Shown: in pieces, positions 1-11,933 of the stretch
Position numbering within the stretch: the stretch's first letter is position 1
How the letters are laid out: each line of letters starts with the position of its first letter
Assembly: GCA_017396005.1 (NCBI GenBank)
Contig: JAFQNG010000011.1
Coordinates: 1-36,425, forward strand
DNA: 36,425 nucleotides
Direction of reading: 5' to 3'
From: Desulfovibrio sp.
GTDB lineage: Bacteria; Desulfobacterota; Desulfovibrionia; Desulfovibrionales; Desulfovibrionaceae
Made by a program: the position numbers and the translations under genes
Notes under the pieces: model-generated
The model's database searches: none
The model's input: only the letters and a program-made list of their open reading frames with translations
What the model was told of the DNA's origin: nothing

Positions 1-821
1 ATGGTCAGTACCGCCTCATCTGCCCGCTTACTGATTGAGGCCAGCACGCGCCCAGGCAGGGTTGCACTTGCGTCAGCATCCATACCGATAATGTAGCCTC
101 CTCGCTCCTGTACGGCCTCCAGTGCGCCCGCATTGGCCGCACCTGCAGCCAGCACCAGCACGTCTGCCCCGGCATCCATAAGGCGCAAAGCCTGAGCACG
201 AGCCCGTTCCGTATCACTCCAGGAGCCTGCTACGGCGTGTATGACCCTGATACCGGGTTCTTCCAGTTGCGCGCCTTCGTGAAAGGCCTTGAGCATGGAG
301 CGCAGAGCATGCGTATCCTCCCCTGACAGCCAGCCCAGCACCGGCTGGTCGTTGATACCTGGCAGGGCTGTAGTACGCGTTAAAATGGCAGCGGCGGCCC
401 CTGCCAGAAAGGCTGGCTCTTCATCAGCAAAACTTACAGACATGATGTTGGGGGCACGTACACCTGTATCTATACAGCCGAACATTGTCTTACGATAATT
501 GCCTGCATTATCGCGAAGGACTTCATGCAGACCGTCTGAGGCCAGCAGCACCAGTCCCCCTTCGGCCGCAATGGAACGAAAAACAGATGCCTGCTCCGCT
601 CCGGCTGCTCTAAGCACACGGGTCTCCAGACCGTAGCGAACGCGAGCCTCTTCCAGCCCATTGCGCAACATATCGCTCCAGGCATCAGAACCTTCGTACT
701 CCAGCACAAGGCTGACGCGTAAGGGCGGCTGGGCGGCTGCGGTGGTGCTTAAACAGAAAGCCATGCACAGGCTGGCAAGACAGCCCAGCAGCGCGGACGT
801 AAACATAGCGAACATGGACAT
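1..821 (-). CDS. BMP-family periplasmic substrate-binding protein, C-terminus cut by window edge
   Basis: The minus frame stays open from the ATG at 821 to the window edge (about 273 codons). It reads as an N-terminal Sec signal (hydrophobic stretch, then an alanine-rich cleavage region) and a type 1 periplasmic-binding fold like the BMP/PnrA/Med family, which bind nucleosides or related ligands for ABC importers. BMP hallmarks seen by translation are a central FLAG segment, a GSWSD segment, a GADVLVLAAG segment, an IIGMDAD segment and a following Ser-x-x-Lys-Arg. There is no clear lipobox, although many relatives are lipoproteins. The start may be 821 or the in-frame ATG at 815, which has AGGG at better spacing. 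It lies about 106 bp downstream of ackA on the same strand. The ligand is unknown, and the rest of any transporter would lie beyond the left edge. Confidence 0.8.
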   Translation of the reverse strand, partial: MSMFAMFTSALLGCLASLCMAFCLSTTAAAQPPLRVSLVLEYEGSDAWSDMLRNGLEEARVRYGLETRVLRAAGAEQASVFRSIAAEGGLVLLASDGLHEVLRDNAGNYRKTMFGCIDTGVRAPNIMSVSFADEEPAFLAGAAAAILTRTTALPGINDQPVLGWLSGEDTHALRSMLKAFHEGAQLEEPGIRVIHAVAGSWSDTERARAQALRLMDAGADVLVLAAGAANAGALEAVQERGGYIIGMDADASATLPGRVLASISKRADEAVLT

Positions 822-881
822 TACCCTGTATATAGTGAGGAAGAAAAAGGACTTTAGATGGGAAGGCAATTTTCAGAGGGC

Positions 882-914
882 ACGGCCCCCAGGCAAATCC
901 TGTCCAGGGGCCGT
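882..914 (-). terminator. Hairpin between ackA and the BMP gene
   Basis: An 8-bp GC-rich stem (882-889 with 907-914) has an inner CAGG/CCTG pairing in its loop. No strong U-run follows on the minus strand, so it may be a weak terminator or an mRNA-stabilising structure that lowers expression of the distal gene. Confidence 0.35.
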
Positions 915-927
915 AGAGGTGCGTTGC

Positions 928-2136
928 TTAGGCCAGTATTTCCTGCGTAGCAAGAGCTATCTGCAGCTCTTCATTGGTAGGAATGATAAGTACCGGTACC
1001 GTGCTGTCAGGTGTTGAGATGACACGTGCGCCGGGTTTGCGGGTATTGTTTTCTTCGGCATTAATTTTGATGCCCAGGCTTTCCAGACCGGCGCAGACCT
1101 CAGCCCGCACGATTTCGTCATTTTCGCCGATACCCGCTGTGAAGACCATAGCGTCTACCTGACCATCCAGCAGGAAGAAGTAGCCGCCCAAAATCTTTTT
1201 GATGCTGCGCACCAGCATCTTCAGCGCCAGCTCGGCCCTGTCATTGCCCTTTTCCACCTGTGCATGCACGTCTCGCATGTCAGTATAACCGCACAGGCCC
1301 AGCAGGCCGGATTTTTTGTTCATCAGGGTGTCGGCTTCAGCCGGGCTGAGGCCTTTCTTCTCCATTATGAAGGGAACAATGGCCGGGTCAATGCTGCCGC
1401 AGCGTGTACCCATGATCAGGCCTTCCAGTGGGGTGAGGCCCATGCTGGTGTCAAGGCATCTGCCGTTCTTTACGCAGCTCATAGACGAGCCATTGCCCAG
1501 GTGCATGGTGATGGAGCGCAGTTCATCAAGGGGCTTGCCCAAAAATTCAGCAGTTTTACGGGCAATGTATTTGTGCGATGTACCGTGGAAGCCATAACGG
1601 CGAATGCGCAGATCCTCATACAGCTCATAGGGCAGAGCGTACATATAGGCTTCTCTGGGCATGCCCATGCCGAATTCCGTATCGAATACAGCGACATTGG
1701 GTACCCCGGGGAAGAGCTTTTCAGCCACTTCGATACCCATGAGATTAGCGGGGTTGTGCAATGGGCCCAACAGGAAGCATTCTTTGATGATAGCCTTGAC
1801 GCGATCATCCACCTTGACGGGGTCAGTGATATCTTCGCCGCCGTGCAGTACACGGTGGCCGATACCCGCGATTTCGCTCTTATCTTTGATGACGCCTACT
1901 TCAGGGTCAGTCAGCAGAGAGATGACCAGCTCCATGGCTTCTACATGGGTGGGGAAAGGCGCATTACGGACGAGTTTATTTTCCTTGTCCGTACCAGGAG
2001 CGATCTTATGTGTCAGAGCACCTTCCTCCTGGCCGATACGCTCGGCCAGGCCGGAGCAGAGTACACTTTGATCGTCCATTTCAAGCAGTTGATATTTGCA
2101 GGAGGAAGAACCGGCATTGATTACCAGAATTTTCAT
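928..2136 (-). CDS. ackA: Acetate kinase
   Basis: AckA transfers the phosphoryl group of acetyl phosphate to ADP, giving acetate and ATP in the cytoplasm. In incomplete-oxidising sulfate reducers this step helps pay for sulfate activation. The 402-aa product has the usual family length and ASKHA-fold signatures: N-terminal NAGSSS, HRVLHGG, GFHGTSHKY, the HLGNGSS phosphate loop, MGTRCGSIDPA and FTAGIGEN. Residue 12 of the NAGSSS motif region is Cys-Lys rather than the commoner Leu-Lys, a minor variation. The start has an AAGGAA Shine-Dalgarno about 7 nt upstream. It lies 60 bp downstream of pta on the same strand, so the two genes almost certainly form one unit. Confidence 0.97.
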   Translation of the reverse strand: MKILVINAGSSSCKYQLLEMDDQSVLCSGLAERIGQEEGALTHKIAPGTDKENKLVRNAPFPTHVEAMELVISLLTDPEVGVIKDKSEIAGIGHRVLHGGEDITDPVKVDDRVKAIIKECFLLGPLHNPANLMGIEVAEKLFPGVPNVAVFDTEFGMGMPREAYMYALPYELYEDLRIRRYGFHGTSHKYIARKTAEFLGKPLDELRSITMHLGNGSSMSCVKNGRCLDTSMGLTPLEGLIMGTRCGSIDPAIVPFIMEKKGLSPAEADTLMNKKSGLLGLCGYTDMRDVHAQVEKGNDRAELALKMLVRSIKKILGGYFFLLDGQVDAMVFTAGIGENDEIVRAEVCAGLESLGIKINAEENNTRKPGARVISTPDSTVPVLIIPTNEELQIALATQEILA

Positions 2137-2196
2137 GGTGTTTCCTTTTATAGTTCTCTGTTCATATGGTCAGGGCCGGGTCGGCCCTGGTGTGCT

Positions 2197-4314
2197 TTAT
2201 TTCTGCGCAGTATTCTTCTCAGCAGCGGCCTGTACGGCAGTAATAGCCACAGTATTCACGATATCGGGTACAGTGCAGCCACGCGAGAGGTCGTTGACCG
2301 GCTTGTTCAGGCCCTGCAGCACAGGCCCGATGGCCACAGCCCCTGCAGCACGCTGAACCGCCTTATATGTATTGTTGCCGGTATTGAGGTCGGGGAAGAT
2401 AAAGACAGTGGCCTTACCTGCCACTTTACTGTTGGGCAGCTTGGTCTTGGCTACAGAGGGATCAATGGCGGCATCGTACTGTATGGGGCCTTCCAGTGCC
2501 AGCTCTGGCGCCATTTCCTTGGCTATTCTGGTAGCCTCCACCACTACGTCTACGTCTGCGCCCTTACCTGAGGTCCCCGTGGAGTAAGAAAGCATGGCTA
2601 CACGTGGCTCCACACCGAAGACTTCGGCCGTCCGTGCTGAAGCTACGGCGATCTCTGCCAGCTGTTGAGCCGTAGGGTTGGGGTTGACAGCGCAGTCGCC
2701 GAAAACCAGTACGCGATCCTTAAGGCACATGAGAAAGACCGAAGACACCACAGAATAGCCAGACCGCGTCTTGATGAATTCAAAGGCCGGACGAATGGTA
2801 TGGGCCGTAGTATTGATGGCACCGGAAACCATGCCATCAGCATCATCTTTTTTGACCATCATGGTAGCATAGTAGGTGGCGTCGCGCATGACATCACGAG
2901 CCTGTTCAATGGTGATACCCTTGGACTTGCGCAGCTCGCAGTAGGTCTGGGCATAATCTTCGAATTTTGGTGAGGTAGCCGGGTCGATGAGTGTGGCGCC
3001 CTCAATATCCAGGCCCAGATCGCGGGCTTTTTGACGTATGATATCAATCTTGCCAAGCAGGGTGATTTCAGCCACTTCGCGCCGCAGCAGAATGTCTGTA
3101 GCCTGCAGTATGCGTTCTTCTTCGCCTTCGGCCAAGACAATGCGCATCTTGGCGTTTTTGGCGCGCTCGATGAGCTCGAATTCAAACATCATGGGCGTCA
3201 TCCGTCCGCCGGTCTTGCAGAGCAGCCGGTTGGATATCTCCTTGCCGTTGACGTAGTGCTCATACAGGCCAAGTACTGTATTGATCTTGCGAGTATCGCC
3301 AGGTGTTATCAGTCCGTAAATTTCCTGCAGAGCCATAATGGTGCGGTAGGTGTGGTGCTGGGTGAGCAGTACAGGCAGAGGAACACCGGGCCAGCCCTTG
3401 ATGAGAGTGCAGATTTCTTCCGTGGGCCTGATGCCGCCAGTCAGCAGAACACCTGCGATGTCGGGCTTGCTGGTGGACTGACGGGCTGCCAGCGCAGCCA
3501 GCAGGATATCGGAACGGTCGCCAGGTGAGATGATGAGTTGATCCTTGGCGACATACGAAAGAAAATTGTCTACGTGCATGGCTGCCACAAGATAATCGCC
3601 TACCAGGGTGTCCATACGGTTCTCGCCAAAGAGTATCTCGGCATTAAGCCCCTTCTGTACATCACCCATGGTGGCCCGGCCTATGGTCGGATCATTGGGC
3701 ACTGTATAGATCATGGCGGGCTGGCCGTCATGAGCAAAACTCTTGCGCAGATCATCCAGCTGTGTCTGGCTGAGATCAACCCTGTTGATGACAGTGGCGA
3801 TAACCTCCACAGCATAAGGCTGCAGACTGTCCATGGTCAGGCGAAGAGATTCATGGATGTCCTGATAGGATGCATTGTCGCCGCTGGTGACCAGAATGAC
3901 AGGACAGCCCAGATTGGCCGCTATCTCGGCATTGAGCTCGAATTCGGATACCGGATCCTTGCCCAGAAAGTCGGTGCCGACACAGAGCACAAAGTCATGT
4001 TCGGCCTGCAGTTTCTTGAACTTCTGGAGGATATTTTCAATGAGAAGGTTGCGTGAACCGTGATTGATGATTTCGCGAGCTTCTGCCAGAGTATAGGCAA
4101 AGCTGTCGGAATAATCCATCCTAAGCTTGAAGTGCTCAAGCATAAGGTTGATGTCCGGGTCACGGTCGTCCAGCTGAGGCTCGTTGATGATAGGGCGAAA
4201 GAAGGCCACATCCCGCATCTGGCGGCTGAGCATCTGCATGGTGCCCAAAGCTATGGCGCTCTTGCCCGACATGGCGCTTGTGGCTGTTATGTATAGACCG
4301 TGGTGCTGGTGCAT
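2197..4314 (-). CDS. pta: Phosphate acetyltransferase, long three-domain form
   Basis: Pta converts acetyl-CoA and phosphate to acetyl phosphate and CoA, supplying AckA. The 705-aa protein is the long form. Residues about 1-220 are an N-terminal P-loop-like domain (cobyric-acid-synthase/dethiobiotin-synthetase type, GKSAIALG segment), the middle third is a DRTGG-type regulatory domain, and about 380-705 is the catalytic PTA_PTB domain with YSTGTSGKG and FPDLNTGN motifs. An AAGGGGG Shine-Dalgarno lies about 7 nt before the ATG. It sits 109 bp downstream of por with two hairpins between them, so cotranscription is likely but may be partial. Confidence 0.97.
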   Translation of the reverse strand: MHQHHGLYITATSAMSGKSAIALGTMQMLSRQMRDVAFFRPIINEPQLDDRDPDINLMLEHFKLRMDYSDSFAYTLAEAREIINHGSRNLLIENILQKFKKLQAEHDFVLCVGTDFLGKDPVSEFELNAEIAANLGCPVILVTSGDNASYQDIHESLRLTMDSLQPYAVEVIATVINRVDLSQTQLDDLRKSFAHDGQPAMIYTVPNDPTIGRATMGDVQKGLNAEILFGENRMDTLVGDYLVAAMHVDNFLSYVAKDQLIISPGDRSDILLAALAARQSTSKPDIAGVLLTGGIRPTEEICTLIKGWPGVPLPVLLTQHHTYRTIMALQEIYGLITPGDTRKINTVLGLYEHYVNGKEISNRLLCKTGGRMTPMMFEFELIERAKNAKMRIVLAEGEEERILQATDILLRREVAEITLLGKIDIIRQKARDLGLDIEGATLIDPATSPKFEDYAQTYCELRKSKGITIEQARDVMRDATYYATMMVKKDDADGMVSGAINTTAHTIRPAFEFIKTRSGYSVVSSVFLMCLKDRVLVFGDCAVNPNPTAQQLAEIAVASARTAEVFGVEPRVAMLSYSTGTSGKGADVDVVVEATRIAKEMAPELALEGPIQYDAAIDPSVAKTKLPNSKVAGKATVFIFPDLNTGNNTYKAVQRAAGAVAIGPVLQGLNKPVNDLSRGCTVPDIVNTVAITAVQAAAEKNTAQK

Positions 4315-4335
4315 TGAAAAACCCCCTTACATAAG

Positions 4336-4411
4336 AGGGCGCGGCTTTCTGCCGCGCCCTGCTGTTGCTGCTCGTCAGCGCATCCGGCGGGTGCTCACGG
4401 ATGCGCTGACG
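4336..4411 (-). other. Twin GC-rich hairpins at the por-pta junction
   Basis: Two perfect inverted repeats lie in tandem. One is a 10-bp stem (4336-4345 with 4351-4360, 5-nt loop). The other is a 13-bp stem (4373-4385 with 4399-4411, 13-nt loop). Neither is followed by a T-run on the minus strand. They may be RNA processing or stabilising elements, or a leaky terminator that sets the por:pta ratio. Confidence 0.6.
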
Positions 4412-4423
4412 TCGTTAGTCTTC

Positions 4424-8176
<3,753 letters not shown>

Positions 8177-8180
8177 TTAT

Positions 8181-8213
8181 AAAAAACAGGCCCTGCCTTG
8201 CGGCAGGGCCTGT
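8181..8213 (-). terminator. Rho-independent terminator of the sulP-to-nox operon
   Basis: A 12-bp perfect stem (8186-8197 with 8202-8213) has a 4-nt loop. On the minus strand it is followed by a run of six T. It starts 3 bp after the flavoprotein stop codon and separates this operon from por. Confidence 0.9.
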
Positions 8214-8215
8214 GA

Positions 8216-9925
8216 TTAGGGGGTCAGACCCATCTTGCTCACAGCCTGCATGCCTCCTAGACTGTTGCTCACATGGGTATGGCCTGCATTTTGCAGTGCC
8301 AGCACACAGTCATAAGCGCGCAGCCCCGTATTGCAGATGAGCGCCACCGGTCGATCCTGTGGTATCTCATGCATCCTGTTGCGTATATCTTCCAGTGGGA
8401 TAGCATGCCACTCTGGATATTCTGCCTGTACGGCCTGGCCGGCCCTAGCCGGACGGGCGTCAATGAAAAAAATATTATTTTCGTGCCTTTTTTCCCAAAG
8501 CTCCATGAATTCTGCACCACTGACCGGAGTGAAGCGTCCGGCCAGCACATTGTCGGCCACATTGGCCACTGTATTGACTACGTCCATGGCAGCAGCAAAG
8601 GGAGGAGCGTAGGCCACCTCCAGGTTGGAGATATCTTCCACTGTGGGCTTGCCGCACTGCAGGGCCGCAGCCACAGCGTCAATGCGTGCCTTGAGCGCTA
8701 TGCCATCTGTACAGGAACCCTGCATGCCCAGTACGCCCCCGCTGGTCCTGTCCACTACCAGCTCAAGGCCCAGCATGGATTTATCAGGGTAGAAATGGGC
8801 GCGGTCCAGCTGTTCCACAGCCACACTGACAGCGTCAAAGCCTTCTGCACGTGCACGTTCTACAGTAAGGCCTGTGCCGCAGAAAGACATCTTGAACAGC
8901 TTGACAGCCCATGTACCCACATAACCGGAGAAAGACGCCCTGCCCCCGGCCAGGTTGGTGCCAATGATCCGTCCCTGCCGGTTGGCCATACTACCGAGTG
9001 GCAGATAGCCCGGTTTACCTGTGATGATATTTTTAATGCAGACACAATCCCCGCCAGCAAAGATGTTCGGATCAGACGTACGCATGCTTTCGTCGACCAC
9101 GATACCGCCAAAGGGGGCCACGTCCAACCCGGCATCTCTGGCAAGCTGCCCGTTGGGGATGAAGCCGGCCGAGAAGATGACCAGCTGGGCAGATAGTTTT
9201 CTTTTATCGGTGATTACAGCACTGACGGTTCCGTCTCTGCCTTCCAGGCGTATAACCTTTTCCGACGTGTAGACGTTCACACCGGCCTGTGTGCAGTCAT
9301 GGGAGACCATGCGTCCCATGGAAGCAGAGAGAGCACCTGGCAGCAGCTGCGGCATCATTTCCACTATGCTGACCTTGACACCCCACATGTCAGCCAAAGC
9401 CACGGCAGCCTCAAGGCCAATAAAACCCCCGCCTACGATGACTGCCTCACTGACCTTGCCGGCTTCGCAGGCCCTGCGTATGACCTCAGCTGCTTCCAGA
9501 CGGGTCAGAGAAAGCACATTGTCCAGATCATTCCCTTCTACCTGCGGCATGCGCGGGCTTGCGCCTGTGGCCAGTACCAGCTTGTCGTAGGACAGCTGTT
9601 CTTCCTCCCCGGTGACCGTATGCCTGACCAAGACAGTTTTGGCCGCGCGGTCAATGGAGAGGGCGCGTGTCTGACTGCGTACAGTAACGCCCTTCATGCT
9701 GGCAAAGAACTCCGGATCACGCACCCTGCCATAGGGCGTGGCGCGCAGTGCATCAATGCTCTGCACTTCGCCGGAAACATAATAGGGCATGCCACAGCCG
9801 CCATAGGAGATATTGCTGTTCTCATCTATGAGGGTCACGTCTGCCTCGGGCATGAGGCGCTTGCAGCGACAGGCGGCCTTGGGGCCAAGGGCCACGCCGC
9901 CGATAATGAGTATTTTTTCAGCCAT
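8216..9925 (-). CDS. CoA-disulfide-reductase/NADH-oxidase-like flavoprotein with C-terminal rhodanese domain
   Basis: The 569-aa protein combines a class III pyridine nucleotide-disulfide oxidoreductase with a rhodanese domain. Visible parts are the N-terminal FAD Rossmann motif (residues about 5-20), the redox Cys44 in YGGCGMPYY, a second nucleotide-binding GGGFIGLEAA motif, the FAGGDC FAD motif, a dimerisation domain and a rhodanese domain (about 470-569) with its active-site Cys near 531 in ALICNTGLRAY. Relatives with this layout include CoA-disulfide reductases and NADH-dependent persulfide/polysulfide reductases. In a sulfide-producing cell a role in persulfide or CoA-thiol redox handling is likely, but NADH oxidase activity cannot be excluded. 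Its ATG overlaps the end of cheV by 8 bp and has AGAGGA upstream, so it is likely translationally coupled to it. Confidence 0.9.
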   Translation of the reverse strand: MAEKILIIGGVALGPKAACRCKRLMPEADVTLIDENSNISYGGCGMPYYVSGEVQSIDALRATPYGRVRDPEFFASMKGVTVRSQTRALSIDRAAKTVLVRHTVTGEEEQLSYDKLVLATGASPRMPQVEGNDLDNVLSLTRLEAAEVIRRACEAGKVSEAVIVGGGFIGLEAAVALADMWGVKVSIVEMMPQLLPGALSASMGRMVSHDCTQAGVNVYTSEKVIRLEGRDGTVSAVITDKRKLSAQLVIFSAGFIPNGQLARDAGLDVAPFGGIVVDESMRTSDPNIFAGGDCVCIKNIITGKPGYLPLGSMANRQGRIIGTNLAGGRASFSGYVGTWAVKLFKMSFCGTGLTVERARAEGFDAVSVAVEQLDRAHFYPDKSMLGLELVVDRTSGGVLGMQGSCTDGIALKARIDAVAAALQCGKPTVEDISNLEVAYAPPFAAAMDVVNTVANVADNVLAGRFTPVSGAEFMELWEKRHENNIFFIDARPARAGQAVQAEYPEWHAIPLEDIRNRMHEIPQDRPVALICNTGLRAYDCVLALQNAGHTHVSNSLGGMQAVSKMGLTP

Positions 9926-10982
9926 GTATGTCCTCTGGGGTATTGGTGTTTTTGCCGGGTTCCTGCTGGGCTGTGCTTCTGTCCATACCCGTGGCCCTGA
10001 TCAGCGCTGCGGCACGTTTGGCCAGCTGACCAACTTCCGGTTTGGATATCTGCCCGTCAGCACCCACGCTTTCGCCTTTATGACGCAGCTTATCTGTAAT
10101 AAGAGAGGAGAAGATGAGTACAGGCAGCTGTTTGAGCATATCATCGTTTTTGATGCGGCTGGTGAGATTGAAACCGTCCATGACCGGCATCTCGATATCG
10201 GTGACCACAACCTGTACGAAGTCGCTGATATGCCTTTTTTCTTCTTCGCCCCGGCGTTTGAAGGCAGTGAGATAATCCCAGGCTTCACGTCCGTTGTGGG
10301 TGACAATGACGCTGAAGCCCGCCTTTTCCAGCAGGTCACGCTGCATTTCGCGCACCACTGCCGAGTCATCGGCAATAAGCGCCCTGTAGCCGGTAGAGGC
10401 GTCCCAGTCCTCACCCAAGTCATCCAGGCGCAGCCCCAGTTTGGGATTGAGATTGGAGACGACCTTTTCCAGGTCCAGCAGAAAGACAATACGCTCCTCC
10501 AAGCGTACAACGCCCACAATGCAGTTGCTGGACACGGCAGAGACATACTGATTGGGCTGTTCCACCGATTCCCAGCTGATGCGGTGTATGCGGTTGACTC
10601 CGGAGACCATAAAGGCAGTGGTGACGTTATTGAATTCCGTCACAATGGTCTTGGGCTGTTCCTGAACAGGCACATGGGTTTTGCCCAGCCACATGGCTAG
10701 GTCCACCAGGGGGATGATGCGCGACCGCAAGTTGAAGGCGCCAAGGACGCTGGGGTGCTGCACTTCTGGCAGTTCCGTGACCTTGGGCATGCGGATGATC
10801 TCCAGCACCTTGGCCACATTGACGCCGTAATAGCCACGGTAGACCCGCTCACCCCCTTCTGTCAGCAGCGCGCCTTCTGCAGGCTCGTCCCCCTCTATCA
10901 GCGGGTCGGCCTCATCGAGATAAAATTCCACTACTTCCAGCTCGTTGGTACCGGCTTCCAGCAGGATATTGGTCTGAGCCAT
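9918..10982 (-). CDS. cheV: CheV-type chemotaxis coupling protein (CheW domain plus receiver)
   Basis: The 354-aa protein has a CheW-like coupling domain (about residues 12-175) and a response-regulator receiver (about 200-325). The receiver shows the acidic pair Asp205-Asp206, phospho-acceptor Asp262 in VVVTDIEMP and the conserved Lys314. CheV proteins couple chemoreceptors to CheA and are thought to act in adaptation or as a phosphate sink. The ATG at 10982 is chosen because GGAGG lies just upstream; the open frame extends 19 codons further. The last 20 residues are polar and probably disordered. It is an orphan here: no other che gene is in the window, and it sits between ispH and a flavoprotein gene. 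Confidence 0.92.
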   Translation of the reverse strand: MAQTNILLEAGTNELEVVEFYLDEADPLIEGDEPAEGALLTEGGERVYRGYYGVNVAKVLEIIRMPKVTELPEVQHPSVLGAFNLRSRIIPLVDLAMWLGKTHVPVQEQPKTIVTEFNNVTTAFMVSGVNRIHRISWESVEQPNQYVSAVSSNCIVGVVRLEERIVFLLDLEKVVSNLNPKLGLRLDDLGEDWDASTGYRALIADDSAVVREMQRDLLEKAGFSVIVTHNGREAWDYLTAFKRRGEEEKRHISDFVQVVVTDIEMPVMDGFNLTSRIKNDDMLKQLPVLIFSSLITDKLRHKGESVGADGQISKPEVGQLAKRAAALIRATGMDRSTAQQEPGKNTNTPEDIHG

Positions 10983-11044
10983 GCTGCCTCCAATAAGACG
11001 CTCACGCGTCATTATAGCGATTTGTCCGCATTTCTGCACGCCCT

Positions 11045-11066
11045 CTGGCCCGGTCTGGCGGGCCGG
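11045..11066 (-). other. Hairpin directly after ispH
   Basis: An 8-bp stem with one G-T pair (11045-11052 with 11059-11066) begins at the base next to the ispH stop codon. No T-run follows on the minus strand, so it is at most a weak attenuator before cheV. Confidence 0.3.
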
Positions 11067-11930
11067 CTACAGGGAGGTCAGCCAGATTTCTGCGGCATCA
11101 ATAAGACTTTTCGGCGTGGATGCCCCGGCCGTTAGGCCTGCGCATTTCATTTTCCGAAAATTTTCAGCATACAGTTCGTCAGCGCTTTCCACATGAAAGG
11201 TGGTGATCCCGCTCAAGGCAGCCACATCAGCCAGGCGGCGTGTATTGCCGCTCTGCCTGCCGCCCACAATGACCATGACATCTGCCTGTGAGGCAATCTG
11301 TCTGGCCTCCTCCTGCCGTTGCCGGGTGGCATCGCAGATGGTGGAAAGCACTGTCAGGCTCTGCAGTCGTTGCTGCAGATCCTGTTGTATATCCTGGAAG
11401 GTATTGCGGTCCTGTGTGGTCTGTGAGGCCAGCACATGGGGTTTGGATGGATCCAGCTTCATGGTCGCCAGATCCTGACGACTGCCGAAAACATGCGCCG
11501 GCCCACTGGCGTAGGAGATCAGACCCCGTACCTCAGGATGGTCTGATTCGCCGAAAAGCAGCAGGGGGGCACCCTGCTCTGTGGCACGGGCAATGGCAAG
11601 CTGTGCCTTCTTGACCTTGGGGCAGGTAGCGTCAATGACCTGAGCGCCGCTTGAGCGCAGACGGGCCTCTACCTGACGGGTGATGCCATGAGCACGTATG
11701 AGCACAATGTCATCTGGCCCTAGGGCAGTACCCTCATGGGCGCATACAACGCCACGGGCTTCATAGGCTGCCAGCACCTGCGGATTGTGGATGATGGGGC
11801 CAAGAGTGCAGATGCGGCCGGGCCGGGGGCAGTCACTGTTACCTTCGCTTTCAAGGGCCGAGTCCAGCTTTTGCAGAGCCAGGCTTACCCCCATGCAGAA
11901 CCCGGCTGTTCTGGCGCGGATAACTTCCAT
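11067..11930 (-). CDS. ispH: 4-hydroxy-3-methylbut-2-enyl diphosphate reductase
   Basis: IspH (LytB) is the last enzyme of the MEP isoprenoid pathway, reducing HMBPP to IPP and DMAPP with a 4Fe-4S cluster. The 287-aa product has the three conserved cluster cysteines at positions 12 (GFCMGV), 103 (DATCPKV) and 199 (ICDATRQRQ), plus the conserved His in the LGPIIHNP segment. An AAGGAT sequence precedes the ATG. The gene starts 3 bp after the dus stop codon and is followed by cheV after 84 bp. Its products feed menaquinone and undecaprenyl phosphate synthesis, which connects it only loosely to its neighbours. Confidence 0.95.
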   Translation of the reverse strand: MEVIRARTAGFCMGVSLALQKLDSALESEGNSDCPRPGRICTLGPIIHNPQVLAAYEARGVVCAHEGTALGPDDIVLIRAHGITRQVEARLRSSGAQVIDATCPKVKKAQLAIARATEQGAPLLLFGESDHPEVRGLISYASGPAHVFGSRQDLATMKLDPSKPHVLASQTTQDRNTFQDIQQDLQQRLQSLTVLSTICDATRQRQEEARQIASQADVMVIVGGRQSGNTRRLADVAALSGITTFHVESADELYAENFRKMKCAGLTAGASTPKSLIDAAEIWLTSL

Positions 11931-11933
11931 ATA

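Noticed and set aside
1264-2571. 435-codon plus-strand frame opposite ackA and pta
   Set aside because: It crosses two well-supported genes and their junction, and encodes no recognisable protein.
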